The position numbers and the translations under genes are program-made. This document shows positions 25,322 through 35,224 of a stretch of 64,000 bases of DNA, piece by piece. Source of the DNA: G963662905 sp963676415 (GTDB lineage Bacteria; Bacteroidota; Bacteroidia; Bacteroidales; WRLA01); NCBI GenBank assembly GCA_963676415.1, contig OY781097.1, positions 4,402,001 to 4,466,000 on the forward strand. Reading direction: 5' to 3'. The notes under the pieces are model-generated. The model saw only the letters and a program-made list of their open reading frames with translations, searched no databases and was not told the DNA's origin. Each line of letters starts with the position of its first letter. Within the stretch, counting starts at the first letter, position 1.

Positions 25322-27373
25322 ATGAAGAAATCAATTGCCCAAAGGGCAGCAGACAATATCCGGGTACTGACAGCAGCGATGGTAGAAAAGGCCAAATCAG
25401 GTCATCCTGGTGGAGCGATGGGAGGAGCCGACTTCACACAAATATTATATTCTGAATTTCTCAGCTATGATCCTGATATGCCGGACTGGTTCCGCAGGGA
25501 CCGTTTTTTCCTGGATCCGGGGCATATGTCGCCCATGCTTTATGCGCAACTGGCACTTATGGGAAATTACGCGATGGAAGACCTGAAAAATTTCCGCCAG
25601 TGGAAAAGTTGCACTCCGGGACATCCTGAGCTCGATATAAAACGTGGCGTTGAAAACACATCCGGACCGCTTGGCCAAGGGCACACTATGGCCGTTGGTG
25701 CTGCCATTGCCGCAAAGTTTTTTAAAGAGCGTTTTGGCGACTGGTGTACACATTATATATATAGCTTCATTTCCGACGGTGGAATCCAGGAAGAAATCAG
25801 CCAGGGAGCAGGCCGGATTGCAGGTTATCTCAAGCTCGACAACCTGATCATGTTTTATGACAGCAATGACGTACAGCTATCAACCATGACGAATGAGGTT
25901 TCGGTTGAAGATACTGAAAAAAAATATGAAGCCTGGGGCTGGCATGTTATCACAATTAACGGAAACGATGAAACTGAAATCCGCAATGCCATTAAAGAAG
26001 CACGTGATTATATAGGAAAACCCTGTTTAATCATTGGAAAAACAATTATGGGCTTTGGTTCACGCAATGCTGAAAATAAAAAAATGGAGGGTTTATGTTC
26101 CACTCATGGCCAACCACTTTCCAAGGCAGGCGTTGATATTGAAGCCACCTTCAAGAATCTGGGAGCCGATCCTGAGAACCCTTTCTGCATTTATGATGAT
26201 GTGGCTGATTATTATAAAGAAATCCGACTGAATAAAAAAACGGAGGCCAAAGAGAAGCAAGACATCGCCCACAATTGGCTGGACAAAAACCCGAAAGCAG
26301 CCAAAGAATTCCTGGCATTCGTAAAAGGCGAAATGCAGCATCTGGATTTTGAAAATATTGAGCTCAAAGGGAATTCTGCAACACGTGCAGCTTCCGCAAG
26401 CATCCTGGCCTATCTGTCGGAGCACTTGCAAAATATGATTGTATCCTCGGCAGATCTTTCCAATTCCGACAAAACCGATGGTTTTCTGAAGCACACGCAG
26501 CCCATGAAAGCAGATGACTTTAGTGGAAGATTTCTTCATGCCGGAGTTTCGGAGCTTACAATGGCTGCAATAATGAACGGTATTGCCCTGCACGGAGGCT
26601 TGCGCGCGGCCTGTGGGACATTCTTCGTATTCAGCGATTATATGAAACCAGCCTTGCGCCTCTCCGCTTTACAGGAATTACCGGTGATTTATGTTTGGTC
26701 GCATGATGCATTCCGTGTTGGCGAAGATGGCCCAACACACCAGCCGGTAGAGCATCTGGCTCAAATCCGCCTCATGGAAAAAGTTTATAACCACAGCGGC
26801 AAACGTTCGCTCATGGTTTTGCGCCCTGCTGATGCCGAAGAAACCCGAATTGCCTGGCAAATGGCGCTCGAAAACACCAAAACACCATCGGGTCTGATTC
26901 TTTCACGGCAAAATATAAACGATTTACCGGGAACATCTCAAAAAAGCAGAAAAGAAATTGCAATGCAGGCCAAAAAAGGCGGATATATTGTGAATGAAGA
27001 TGAAGGCGAACCGGATATGATTTTTGTGGGCAACGGATCGGAAGTACGCACACTTTATGAAGCTGCCGAATTGCTCAGAGAACGCAAAAAACTTAAAATC
27101 AGGATAGTAAGTGTTATGTCGGAAGGCATTTTCCGCGATCAAAGCCCCGAATACCAAAACTCAGTCCTTCCGGACAGAAAGCCAATTTTTGGACTTACAG
27201 CCGGACTGCCCAGTACACTTTCCAGTTTGGTTGGTGGTAATGGCAAAGCATATGGCCTTTCTCATTTTGGTTATTCTGCCCCCGCCGGAGTTTTGGATGA
27301 AAAATTTGGCTTCACCGCTGAAAATATCTTCACCCACTCATTTGCATATTTTGAAAACTTTCATGCCCAGTAA
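25322..27373 (+). CDS. tkt: Transketolase
   Basis: Full-length 683-residue thiamine diphosphate enzyme of the non-oxidative pentose phosphate pathway. Visible: KSGHPGGAMGGADF at the N-terminus, TSGPLGQGHTMAVG, the ThDP/Mg motif SDGGIQEEISQGAG ending around FYDSNDVQ, and the pyrimidine domain with FSGRFLHAGVSELTMAAI, where E is the cofactor-activating glutamate. The substrate loop HDAFRVGEDGPTHQPVEHLA follows. The last ~130 residues form the C-terminal transketolase domain. The gene is followed by a hairpin terminator and preceded by a clear -7 box, so it is probably monocistronic. Confidence 0.96.
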   Translation: MKKSIAQRAADNIRVLTAAMVEKAKSGHPGGAMGGADFTQILYSEFLSYDPDMPDWFRRDRFFLDPGHMSPMLYAQLALMGNYAMEDLKNFRQWKSCTPGHPELDIKRGVENTSGPLGQGHTMAVGAAIAAKFFKERFGDWCTHYIYSFISDGGIQEEISQGAGRIAGYLKLDNLIMFYDSNDVQLSTMTNEVSVEDTEKKYEAWGWHVITINGNDETEIRNAIKEARDYIGKPCLIIGKTIMGFGSRNAENKKMEGLCSTHGQPLSKAGVDIEATFKNLGADPENPFCIYDDVADYYKEIRLNKKTEAKEKQDIAHNWLDKNPKAAKEFLAFVKGEMQHLDFENIELKGNSATRAASASILAYLSEHLQNMIVSSADLSNSDKTDGFLKHTQPMKADDFSGRFLHAGVSELTMAAIMNGIALHGGLRAACGTFFVFSDYMKPALRLSALQELPVIYVWSHDAFRVGEDGPTHQPVEHLAQIRLMEKVYNHSGKRSLMVLRPADAEETRIAWQMALENTKTPSGLILSRQNINDLPGTSQKSRKEIAMQAKKGGYIVNEDEGEPDMIFVGNGSEVRTLYEAAELLRERKKLKIRIVSVMSEGIFRDQSPEYQNSVLPDRKPIFGLTAGLPSTLSSLVGGNGKAYGLSHFGYSAPAGVLDEKFGFTAENIFTHSFAYFENFHAQ

Positions 27374-27416
27374 TCAGGGCTCATCCTGCTACTAACAGAA
27401 TATTTTGTATATTGAG

Positions 27417-27450
27417 CCGGAGAACAGAATACGTTCCTCCGGTTTTTTTT
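27417..27450 (+). terminator. Terminator after transketolase
   Basis: CCGGAGAAC pairs with GTTCCTCCGG with a small bulge, followed by eight T residues. Confidence 0.8.
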
Positions 27451-27466
27451 GAAAACAAAAATTCAG

Positions 27467-28084
27467 ATGAGTAACAAACACCACAAAACGGAACTTAAAG
27501 CCGGCAATATGTTGTATCCCTTGCCGGCAGTGATGGTCAGCTGCGGTTCGAAGCCAGAGGATCACAACATCATTACCATTGCCTGGACAGGTACCCTTTG
27601 CTCACAGCCGCCCATGATTTACATTTCTGTAAGGGAGTCAAGACATTCCTACAACATCATCAAACAGGAAAGAGAATTTATCATCAATTTAACGACGCCC
27701 AAACTGGCAAAAATAACGGATTGGAACGGTGTAAAATCGGGGCGTGATTTCAGGAAATTTGAAGAATGCGGGCTCACAGCACTTGAAGCCACAAAAGTTA
27801 AATGCCCTATGATTGCCGAATCACCACTCAATATTGAGTGCATGGTAAAAGACATCATCAAGTTAGGCTCACACGATATGTTCCTCGCAGAAGTTGTAGC
27901 TGTCCATGCCGACACCCAATTAATTGACCCCAAGAGCGGTGCACTGAACCTGACCCGGGACAGTTTGCTGGTTTATGCCCATGGAAATTATTATGAATTA
28001 GGCCAATGGATTGGAAAATTTGGTTTTTCAGTAATGAAACCAAAAACAAAAAAACGCCTGGCAAAACAAAGGAAAAACAAATGA
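27467..28084 (+). CDS. Flavin reductase-like FMN-binding protein
   Basis: 205 residues from MSNKHHKTELKAG; an earlier in-frame start lies inside the terminator T-run and is unlikely. Flavoredoxin/flavin reductase-domain split barrel: an N-terminal PLPAVMVSCGSKPEDHNIIT, then AWTGTLCSQPPMIYISV and a REFIINL strand, a layout typical of FMN-binding members of this family. Its stop overlaps the start of the next gene (ATGA), suggesting translational coupling with the acetyltransferase. The electron partner is unknown. The C-terminus is very basic. Confidence 0.87.
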   Translation: MSNKHHKTELKAGNMLYPLPAVMVSCGSKPEDHNIITIAWTGTLCSQPPMIYISVRESRHSYNIIKQEREFIINLTTPKLAKITDWNGVKSGRDFRKFEECGLTALEATKVKCPMIAESPLNIECMVKDIIKLGSHDMFLAEVVAVHADTQLIDPKSGALNLTRDSLLVYAHGNYYELGQWIGKFGFSVMKPKTKKRLAKQRKNK

Positions 28085-28560
28085 TAAAAATTCGCACAGC
28101 CACACCGGAAGATTTGGAACAAATAATTGATTTCCAAATGGAAATGGCAATGGAAACAGAAAACCTCCAATTAAATAGCGAAACTTTGCGCAAAGGCATA
28201 AGCGCCATTTTTGACGATCCATACAAAGGCCGGTATTATTTTGCAGAAATGAATGGGCAAGTTGCCGGAATGCTTATGACCACATTTGAATGGAGCGACT
28301 GGCGCGCCGCTACCGTACTGTGGATCCAATCGGTTTATGTGCGCAAAGAATTCCGCGAAAAAGGCATCTATAAATCTCTGTACACGAATATTCAGGAAAT
28401 CGTTCAAAACGATCCAAATTATGGAGGCATAAGACTTTATGTTGACCAAAGCAATATCAACGCAATAAAAGTTTATGAGAAAAGCGGAATGAATGGCGAT
28501 CATTACAGGCTTTTTGAATGGATGACTTCAAAAGAAGACCAACAGAGAAGACCAAAATAA
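28081..28560 (+). CDS. GNAT-family N-acetyltransferase
   Basis: 159 residues. Start at the ATG that overlaps the flavin reductase stop by four bases; the longer frame would read through the previous gene. Acetyl-CoA fold features: IRTATPEDLEQIIDF at the N-terminus, the central strand TVLWIQSVYVRKEFREKGIY, which carries the Q/R-x-x-G-x-G/A-like pyrophosphate loop (here REKGIY), and the later LYVDQSNINAIKVYEKSGM. The substrate is unknown. Confidence 0.9.
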   Translation: MIKIRTATPEDLEQIIDFQMEMAMETENLQLNSETLRKGISAIFDDPYKGRYYFAEMNGQVAGMLMTTFEWSDWRAATVLWIQSVYVRKEFREKGIYKSLYTNIQEIVQNDPNYGGIRLYVDQSNINAIKVYEKSGMNGDHYRLFEWMTSKEDQQRRPK

Positions 28561-28567
28561 ATTTAAT

Positions 28568-29755
28568 ATGGAAAGAAAATTGCGCATCTATGTAGCCGGG
28601 CATCGGGGAGCCAAACCAGAATATCTGCAAAACAGCGCAAGAGAAAAAATACAACAAGCCCTGAAAAATCAATATTACTGCTTTAGTGATGAGGATCCGG
28701 ATATCATCATTTTCATGACAGGCGGTTCGGAAATGAACACTTTGGAAATCATCGAAAAAGCACCAAAACGATTCCGTTTATTTATAGGTTTTGAGGAAGA
28801 AAACGGCTATGCAGCAGCTACGGAAGCTTTTGCCAGAGCGCGCATGATGGAAATCCCGGGGCAGCTTCTTACCCTGCGAAGGGCACTGGCTGAAAATACC
28901 CTTAAAAACTATCGCAATGTTCTTATTGCACAACAAAAACTTAAAGATGCCAAAATCCTGATTATCGGGAATCCTGCGCCCTGGCTCATTGCATCTATGG
29001 TTGACAAAGGGCAGTTACTAAAAAAATTCGACATACAGATTATTCAGGAAAACTGGCCAGAAACAGATAAACTAAACAGTTTTGCTGAGGACAAATCTTT
29101 TTACAATCATTTTAGTAAAGAAGAGGCAGAGGACGATTTAAAGAGAACGGCTCAGCTGAGTACTTTTGTTCGTGAAATGATCGACAAGCACAGAGCTGAA
29201 GCCATTACTACAGAGTGCTTTCCACTCCTCGACTCGCATAAAACTACATTTTGCCTGGGCAATGCATTCCTCAATGGGCTGCATATTCCGGCAGGTTGTG
29301 AAGGCGATCTCACCAGCATCACAGGTATGTTGCTTTTGTTTAAACTTAGCGGAAAAATTCCCTGGATGGCCAACATCAACAATTTCAAAAGGCAAAATGT
29401 AATGTTCAGCCATTGTACGGTTCCTTTAAACATGCTCGAAAGCTACCGTATCGACACACATTACGAATCAGGTATAGGTACAGCAGTGCGTGGAAAATTT
29501 AAAAAATCGGAAGTAACTGTTTTCAGGCTAAGCTCCGGTCTGGATAAATACTTTCTCGCAAAAGGTGAAATTATGCGCCGCAATGATTTTGACACAGCCT
29601 GCCGCACGCAAATCTCGATTGAACTCCGAACAGACAAAATAAAAATGCTTCAGGAAGCACCTTTGGGCAACCATCACTTGATATTGCCCGGCAATCATAT
29701 TGCAAGCATTGAACTGTTCTGTAAAATCCATGGAATAAATCCGGTACAACAATAA
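28568..29755 (+). CDS. L-fucose/L-arabinose isomerase-like protein
   Basis: 395 residues, cytoplasmic. The middle and C-terminal parts carry AITTECFPLLD, then LGNAFLNGLHIPAGCEGDLT and SITGMLLLFKLSGKIPWMANI, the pattern of fucose isomerase-type proteins (metal-binding E and D, followed by a C-terminal barrel). A true FucI is about 590 residues and AraA about 500, so this shorter form belongs to an uncharacterised branch, and isomerase activity is not assured. It lies 8 bases after the GNAT gene, in a three- or four-gene unit without sugar transport genes. Confidence 0.7.
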   Translation: MERKLRIYVAGHRGAKPEYLQNSAREKIQQALKNQYYCFSDEDPDIIIFMTGGSEMNTLEIIEKAPKRFRLFIGFEEENGYAAATEAFARARMMEIPGQLLTLRRALAENTLKNYRNVLIAQQKLKDAKILIIGNPAPWLIASMVDKGQLLKKFDIQIIQENWPETDKLNSFAEDKSFYNHFSKEEAEDDLKRTAQLSTFVREMIDKHRAEAITTECFPLLDSHKTTFCLGNAFLNGLHIPAGCEGDLTSITGMLLLFKLSGKIPWMANINNFKRQNVMFSHCTVPLNMLESYRIDTHYESGIGTAVRGKFKKSEVTVFRLSSGLDKYFLAKGEIMRRNDFDTACRTQISIELRTDKIKMLQEAPLGNHHLILPGNHIASIELFCKIHGINPVQQ

Positions 29756-29798
29756 AAACAATTACAATAAACTTTAATATCGGCGTTTTGTTATAAAG

Positions 29799-30422
29799 AT
29801 GATGCAAGGAATTAAAAACATACTACTCTTTTTCGGAATATTGTTCGGCACATCAGTCTCTGGTCAGTCACTGGACGCTGTTTTTGATCCTATTCCCGAC
29901 AACAAACCAGATATAAAGCTGGAACTGGGAAGTTATTATATAAACAATGGAGCCTACGGGTCTTTATTTGGTACCTATGTCGCGCCCCATATCGGGCTGC
30001 AAATCAGCGATCGTTTCCGGCTTCAAACCGGGGGTACATTTTCCTGGAGCACTGTAACGGAACAGGCAGCAGAAGGTATCCCTAATACGACAGCACTTCC
30101 TTCCAACATTTATGTCAGCGGATCGTACTTAATTAATCCGAAAGTAATAATCAGCGGCACAGTTTTTAAAGAATTCAGCCTTTTAAGTAACAATCCGGAT
30201 GAAAAAGTTCATCCCAGGGCATTCAGTTACGATCGCGACGGTTTTATTATCGGTGCATCATACAGGCCAACTGAGAACATGCTGATCGAAGCCCGTTTTG
30301 GTTACAGCCGGGGCGACAGCCCTTACCCCTATTATCCGCTTTCACCGATCGACAATTTAAATCCTGCGCTCAGGCTAAGCCCGGACCCTATCAGTAATTT
30401 TCAAATTAACCCTTTAGAATAA
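29799..30422 (+). CDS. Exported hypothetical protein, probable small beta-barrel
   Basis: 207 residues with a signal peptide (IKNILLFFGILFGTSVSG then QS). The mature part alternates polar and hydrophobic residues in strands such as IKLELGSYYINNGAY, HIGLQISDRFRLQTGGTFSW and LIEARFGYSRG, so a small outer-membrane barrel is likely. No characterised family is recognised. It follows the isomerase-like gene at a 43-base gap and is 5 bases ahead of yaaA. Confidence 0.65.
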   Translation: MMQGIKNILLFFGILFGTSVSGQSLDAVFDPIPDNKPDIKLELGSYYINNGAYGSLFGTYVAPHIGLQISDRFRLQTGGTFSWSTVTEQAAEGIPNTTALPSNIYVSGSYLINPKVIISGTVFKEFSLLSNNPDEKVHPRAFSYDRDGFIIGASYRPTENMLIEARFGYSRGDSPYPYYPLSPIDNLNPALRLSPDPISNFQINPLE

Positions 30423-30427
30423 GCCTC

Positions 30428-31195
30428 ATGCTTGCAATTATTTCTCCGGCCAAAAGCCTGGATTTCAACAAAAATATCCCCGACGGACTAGAACCTACAA
30501 AAGCCGCATTTATAAATAATGCCAACGAACTTGCCGCTTTGCTGAAGAAATTCAACCCGGCTGAACTGCAAAAACTTATGGGCATCTCGATCAAACTCGC
30601 AGATTTAAATTACGAACGCTACTGGCAATGGCAGGAAAAACCTCAATCAGATCTTTTGCGTCCTGCATTACTCACTTTTAACGGTGAAGTTTATAACGGA
30701 CTTGATGCTGCTTCGCTTTCAACCGAAGACCTTCAGTATGCCCAAAACCACCTGCGCATTCTTTCAGGGCTTTATGGCGTGCTGCGCCCACTGGATTTAA
30801 TCCAGGCATATCGTCTCGAAATGGGCATCAAACTCAACAACCCAATAGGCGATAATCTTTACAAATATTGGGGGAGCAAAATTGCTGGGAAAATTAAAGA
30901 AGATTTGGATAAATCCGGTAGCGACATCCTTGTCAACCTTGCTTCCAATGAATACTTTAAGTCAATCAAACCCTTTATCAAAGACATAAATGTAATCACG
31001 CCTGTTTTTAAAGAAAACAAAAACGGAAACTGGAAAGTTATTACTATTTACGCAAAAAAAGCAAGGGGTTTGATGAGCCGCTTCATCATCCAAAACAAAA
31101 TCAATAATGCCAAAAATATCAAACACTTTGATTTAGAAGGCTATTTTTACAACGACCATCTCAGCAAGGGGAATGAAATCGTTTTTACAAGATAA
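30428..31195 (+). CDS. yaaA: Peroxide stress protein, YaaA/DUF328 family
   Basis: 255 residues. The N-terminal MLAIISPAKSLDF is the family hallmark, followed by conserved PALLTFNGEVYNGLDA, LRILSGLYGVLRPLDLI, QAYRLEMG and NLASNEYFKSI. In E. coli, YaaA limits free intracellular iron during peroxide stress and binds DNA. The gene is 5 bases behind the small barrel gene. Confidence 0.95.
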   Translation: MLAIISPAKSLDFNKNIPDGLEPTKAAFINNANELAALLKKFNPAELQKLMGISIKLADLNYERYWQWQEKPQSDLLRPALLTFNGEVYNGLDAASLSTEDLQYAQNHLRILSGLYGVLRPLDLIQAYRLEMGIKLNNPIGDNLYKYWGSKIAGKIKEDLDKSGSDILVNLASNEYFKSIKPFIKDINVITPVFKENKNGNWKVITIYAKKARGLMSRFIIQNKINNAKNIKHFDLEGYFYNDHLSKGNEIVFTR

Positions 31196-31251
31196 AAAGG
31201 ACGTCCAGGCTTTCAAGCCGTCATCTCAAAAAACGCACATATATAATTCGA

Positions 31252-31285
31252 TTGGGTTTTCCTAATCCAAAAATCCCTATTTTTG
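31252..31285 (+). promoter_or_regulatory. Promoter of the class V aminotransferase
   Basis: TTG (31252-31254), 23 bases, then TATTTTTG (31278-31285), matching the TTG-N17-23-TAnnTTTG pattern. The box overlaps a possible TTG start of the longest frame, so translation must start further down, at 31307. Confidence 0.55.
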
Positions 31286-31306
31286 CCCAAACCAGAGATT
31301 TTACGC

Positions 31307-32773
31307 ATGGAGAAGTATTTTGAAAAATTCAGGGAAAACACAATTGGGCATGATGTTATTTTTGAAACTCCTTACGGGAAACAAAAGATGATTTATGCCG
31401 ATTGGGTCGCTTCCGGCAGGTTATACAAACCTATTGAGGACCGCATAAGTTATACATTTGGCCCATTCCTTGGCAATACGCATACCGAAACAAGCGAAAC
31501 AGGCACATTGATGACCAATGCCTATCACTACGCACATAAAAAAATCAAGAAACATGTAAATGCTGGTCCTGATGATGTGATTATCACATCTGGATTTGGC
31601 ATGACTGGCGTAGTAAATAAATTTCAGCGAATACTGGGATTAAAGATGTGTGGAGAGCTAAGCAAAAAAGGATGTTTAAAAAAATGCGACCGGCCGGTAG
31701 TTTTTATCAGCCATATGGAGCACCACTCCAACCATACAAGCTGGATGGAAACCATTGCAGATGTTGTGATGATCCCTCCCGGCAAAGGGATGACAATTTC
31801 GCTGGATAACTTACGAAAATGTCTTGAAAAATACGAAGACCGCAGTTTGAAAATTGGCGCATTCACAGCCTGCTCGAATGTAACAGGAATAGAAACACCG
31901 TATCATGATATGGCTAAAATCATGCACGAGGCCGGCGGTCTGTGCTTTATCGATTTTGCAGCATCTGCACCCTATGTAGATATAGATATGCACCCTGCCG
32001 ATGATCCAATGAAAAAGCTGGATGCCATTTTATTCTCACCACATAAATTCCTGGGCGGCCCTGGTTCGAGTGGTGTATTGGTTTTTGATGCCAGCATGTA
32101 CCACAACCAAACCCCCGACCAACCCGGCGGAGGAACTGTTGACTGGACAAACCCTTGGGGCGAGTACAAATACATTGATGATATTGAAGCACGTGAAGAT
32201 GGCGGCACACCCGGATTCCTTCAGGCAATAAAAACAGCGCTGAGTATAGAACTCAAAGAACAAATGGGCACGGAGAACATCAAAAAAAGAGAAGACGTTC
32301 TTGTAAAGAGATGTTTTGAAGGAATGAAAAGCATAGCCAGGCTGCACATTCTGGCGGATAACATAGAGGATAGGTTGGGCATCATGTCATTTTTTATTCA
32401 AGGCGCTCATTACAATCTGGTTGTAAAACTTTTAAATGATAAATTCGGAATTCAGGTGCGCGGTGGATGTGCCTGCGCAGGAACTTACGGACATTTTCTG
32501 CTCGACGTAAGCTATGAAAAATCGCATTCCATCACGGAAAAGATCAATTTTGGTGATTTAAGTGAAAAACCGGGCTGGATTCGCTTGAGCCTACACCCTT
32601 GTATGACCGACGATGAATTGGAATTTATTCTTGAGGGAATAAAACAAGTTGCTGAAAATCACGAAGAATGGGGCAAGGACTACATCTACAACCGACACAA
32701 AAACGAATATCGGCATCAAAGTGAGCCTGAAGACAAAACATCACGTATTAAAGATTGGTTCACAATTGATTAA
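31307..32773 (+). CDS. Class V aminotransferase (SufS-like) PLP enzyme
   Basis: 488 residues from MEKYFEKFRENTIG. The PLP lysine is K247 in FSPHKFLGGPGSSG. Cofactor-binding H, D and Q-type positions are in HMEHHSNHTSW and CFIDFAASAPYVDID. A C-terminal Cys loop, RGGCACAGTYGHF, resembles the persulfide-forming loop of group II cysteine desulfurases. It is longer than SufS (~400), and no other suf genes are adjacent, so it may act on another substrate. The insertion between the PLP lysine and the Cys loop (around GEYKYIDDIEAREDGGTPGF) is characteristic of this group. Confidence 0.83.
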   Translation: MEKYFEKFRENTIGHDVIFETPYGKQKMIYADWVASGRLYKPIEDRISYTFGPFLGNTHTETSETGTLMTNAYHYAHKKIKKHVNAGPDDVIITSGFGMTGVVNKFQRILGLKMCGELSKKGCLKKCDRPVVFISHMEHHSNHTSWMETIADVVMIPPGKGMTISLDNLRKCLEKYEDRSLKIGAFTACSNVTGIETPYHDMAKIMHEAGGLCFIDFAASAPYVDIDMHPADDPMKKLDAILFSPHKFLGGPGSSGVLVFDASMYHNQTPDQPGGGTVDWTNPWGEYKYIDDIEAREDGGTPGFLQAIKTALSIELKEQMGTENIKKREDVLVKRCFEGMKSIARLHILADNIEDRLGIMSFFIQGAHYNLVVKLLNDKFGIQVRGGCACAGTYGHFLLDVSYEKSHSITEKINFGDLSEKPGWIRLSLHPCMTDDELEFILEGIKQVAENHEEWGKDYIYNRHKNEYRHQSEPEDKTSRIKDWFTID

Positions 32774-32819
32774 TACTGTTTCAGTAATATAGTTTAAAAT
32801 GAACAGGTGCATATATGCC

Positions 32820-34835
32820 TCAATAAGAGCGCATATATTCTCCGATTGTTTTAAGTAATTCTTTTCTGCGTACTGGTTTTGCAAGAAAACCATCAAAACC
32901 GACGGAGATATAGCGTTCGTGCTCACCTTCGTGCGCATAGGCTGTTTGTGCAATAATGGGCAAATCCGGTTTCTGCTTTTTTATCTGCTTTAAGGCTTCA
33001 ATACCATCCTGAAGGGGCATTCGTATATCCATGAGCACCAATTGAATATCTTCTTTACATGCAAACTCCACTACTTCTTTCCCATTCCATGCATGAAAAA
33101 CTTTTACAGGGAGTTCTGACAACACCTCCCGTAAATATATATAATTAACTTCTAAATCTTCCGCAATCAAGACATTGAATTGTTTAAATTTATTCATATT
33201 TACCTCCCCATATTTTGGCTTATCATCAATTTTCTGTTTGGCCGGTTCAAAAGGTATTTTTAACTGAAAAACACTTCCATTTCCGGAAGCTGGCTTATAA
33301 ATAAGGTCGCCGCCCAGTACACCTGCCAATGATTTACTCAGGCTCAAACCCAAACCCGTTCCACTTATGCGCTGATTTACATGATTGTCCCCTCTATAAA
33401 AGCGTTCAAAAATATAGGCCTGCTCATAAACCGGGATCCCTAACCCAGTATCTTCTATCTCAAATATTAAACTTGCATTTTCAAGAAAAACACGTATCGT
33501 AATTTTTCCTCTCTCAGTATATCTATATGCATTGGAAATTAGGTTATTCAAGACACGCTTTAACAATACCGAATCCGAAACAAAATCGGTAAGAGATGGC
33601 GAAATGTCAGAAACAATTTTCAATTCAGGTTTATCTTTTCGTGCACGATATGAGTATTCACTGAGCAAATCCAATAGTAAATCAATGGGCGATAGCTGAC
33701 TTTTATGTACTTTAGTTTGCCCGCTTTCAATCTGTGATAAATCCACAATACTTGTTACCATATCAAGCAGTTGCGTTCCGCTCTGTTTGATTATCCTTGC
33801 AAAAGCTGCTGATTTTTCTTGTGACAGATGTTCTTTCCTAAGCACATCTGCAAATCCAATAATACTGTTCAAAGGCGTTCGGATTTCATGAGATATGTTG
33901 GCTAAAAAAGCAGACTTCAGCCGATCGGAAATCTCGGCTCTTTGCTTCGCATCTTTCAGCTCTTCAACATAGCGTTTTTCATTCCGGATATCGCGAACAG
34001 AAAAAAGCATCTGCCCTCCCCCATTGGCAACATTGATTTTGCATACAGAAAGCTTAACTTCAATCTCATGCCCATCTATTGAACAAATCACCGTTTCCAA
34101 CACAATAGGATGATGATCATCTAATCTTGCAAACCGGCCTGGCGACAAAGCAGGAAAGATATCGGTAAAAACTTTCAGAGAGAGCTCTTCACCTGTACCC
34201 CCCAATAATTTTTGTGTTGCTGAATTATATTCAATGAGCCTTGCAGGCAGATTGTTTTCTGTGCATGCAAAAACCAGGAGCACATCTCCAATATGATTAA
34301 AAAACAATCGGAACTTTTTTTCATTTTCCCTCAAGCGGATTTCCGCCTTCATTTGTGGGCTTATGTCATTTATAACACCCTCCAAATATTGATTACCGGA
34401 AAGATCAAAAACCCTACGACCACGCTCCCACACCCAAAGCAATTCATTTTGAGCATTGTATATTCGGTAAACAATCTCAAAATACCGGTCTTCGCCCATT
34501 GCTATTTGTATTTGCTCCCACACAGCTTCCCTGTCTTCCGGATGAATAAGCGAAGCATAGCTGCGTTTACCATCCAAAAATTCCAAACGGGAATAACCGG
34601 TAATCAATTCTATACCCTCGTTTAGAATGAGCATAGTCCAGTCGGCATCATTTTTACAACGGTAAACGATGCCTGGAAGGTTTAACAATAATGTTTTATA
34701 ACTTAAAGCTGAGGCTAATGGCGTTTCACTACTGACATCTTCGATTTCATTACTGGCGGACAAGGCATCCAGTTTTTCCTTAAGATACTGATTCTCCTGT
34801 CTGAGAAGATCAAGTTCTGACTCTACCTTATTCAT
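32820..34835 (-). CDS. PAS-PAS hybrid histidine kinase with receiver
   Basis: 671 residues from MNKVESELDLLRQENQYLKE, the likely start because it opens a coiled coil; a longer frame adds 22 hydrophobic residues. Domains: PAS (~60-165; GIVYRCKNDADWTMLIL, a PAS-fold 3 start), second PAS (~185-300; FRLFFNHIGDVLLVF), coiled coil, H-box FLANISHEIRTPLNSIIGF with H316, HATPase with N (LISNAYRYTERG), G1 (DTGLGI) and G2 (GTGLGLSL) boxes, and a receiver with D603 in LVLMDIRMPLQDG. No membrane segment, so the cue is cytoplasmic. Transcribed alone, convergent with the aminotransferase. Confidence 0.92.
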   Translation of the reverse strand: MNKVESELDLLRQENQYLKEKLDALSASNEIEDVSSETPLASALSYKTLLLNLPGIVYRCKNDADWTMLILNEGIELITGYSRLEFLDGKRSYASLIHPEDREAVWEQIQIAMGEDRYFEIVYRIYNAQNELLWVWERGRRVFDLSGNQYLEGVINDISPQMKAEIRLRENEKKFRLFFNHIGDVLLVFACTENNLPARLIEYNSATQKLLGGTGEELSLKVFTDIFPALSPGRFARLDDHHPIVLETVICSIDGHEIEVKLSVCKINVANGGGQMLFSVRDIRNEKRYVEELKDAKQRAEISDRLKSAFLANISHEIRTPLNSIIGFADVLRKEHLSQEKSAAFARIIKQSGTQLLDMVTSIVDLSQIESGQTKVHKSQLSPIDLLLDLLSEYSYRARKDKPELKIVSDISPSLTDFVSDSVLLKRVLNNLISNAYRYTERGKITIRVFLENASLIFEIEDTGLGIPVYEQAYIFERFYRGDNHVNQRISGTGLGLSLSKSLAGVLGGDLIYKPASGNGSVFQLKIPFEPAKQKIDDKPKYGEVNMNKFKQFNVLIAEDLEVNYIYLREVLSELPVKVFHAWNGKEVVEFACKEDIQLVLMDIRMPLQDGIEALKQIKKQKPDLPIIAQTAYAHEGEHERYISVGFDGFLAKPVRRKELLKTIGEYMRSY

Positions 34836-35224
34836 GTTTCCTAAAGATTTTGATACTGTTGTGCCAGCTAATATACAATAATTCGAAACAGTAAGCAACA
34901 AAATAATAAAATCAATTGAGTACGATCCTCCACACAGGCAAAATATTGACTAACAATATTCCGCTAAGCACAACAGGTACCATACAGCAAAGTTAGCCTT
35001 TACGTACATGAAGCCCATTTTAGCAAAAAATGCGAACTGAGTTTTTGGGCAGTCCTCAAAAAAAAACAATATGAACAAAATACTTCAAAGCAATCAGGAC
35101 AATAAAGATCTGATTCCGTTTAAATCGAATTTTGTAATATTGCACCACAATGATCCTCGGATAAAATCACCTCACGAACCTCCAAGTTGAGCATGCATGA
35201 TGCTCCTAAATAAATAATAAAAAA
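34836..35224. other. Divergent intergenic region
   Basis: Nearly 0.4 kb between a leftward kinase and a rightward membrane protein gene. Holds a short hairpin word GAGCATGCATGATGCTC about 20 bases before the rightward gene and a near-match TAATATTG box. No gene or known RNA was recognised. Confidence 0.4.
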
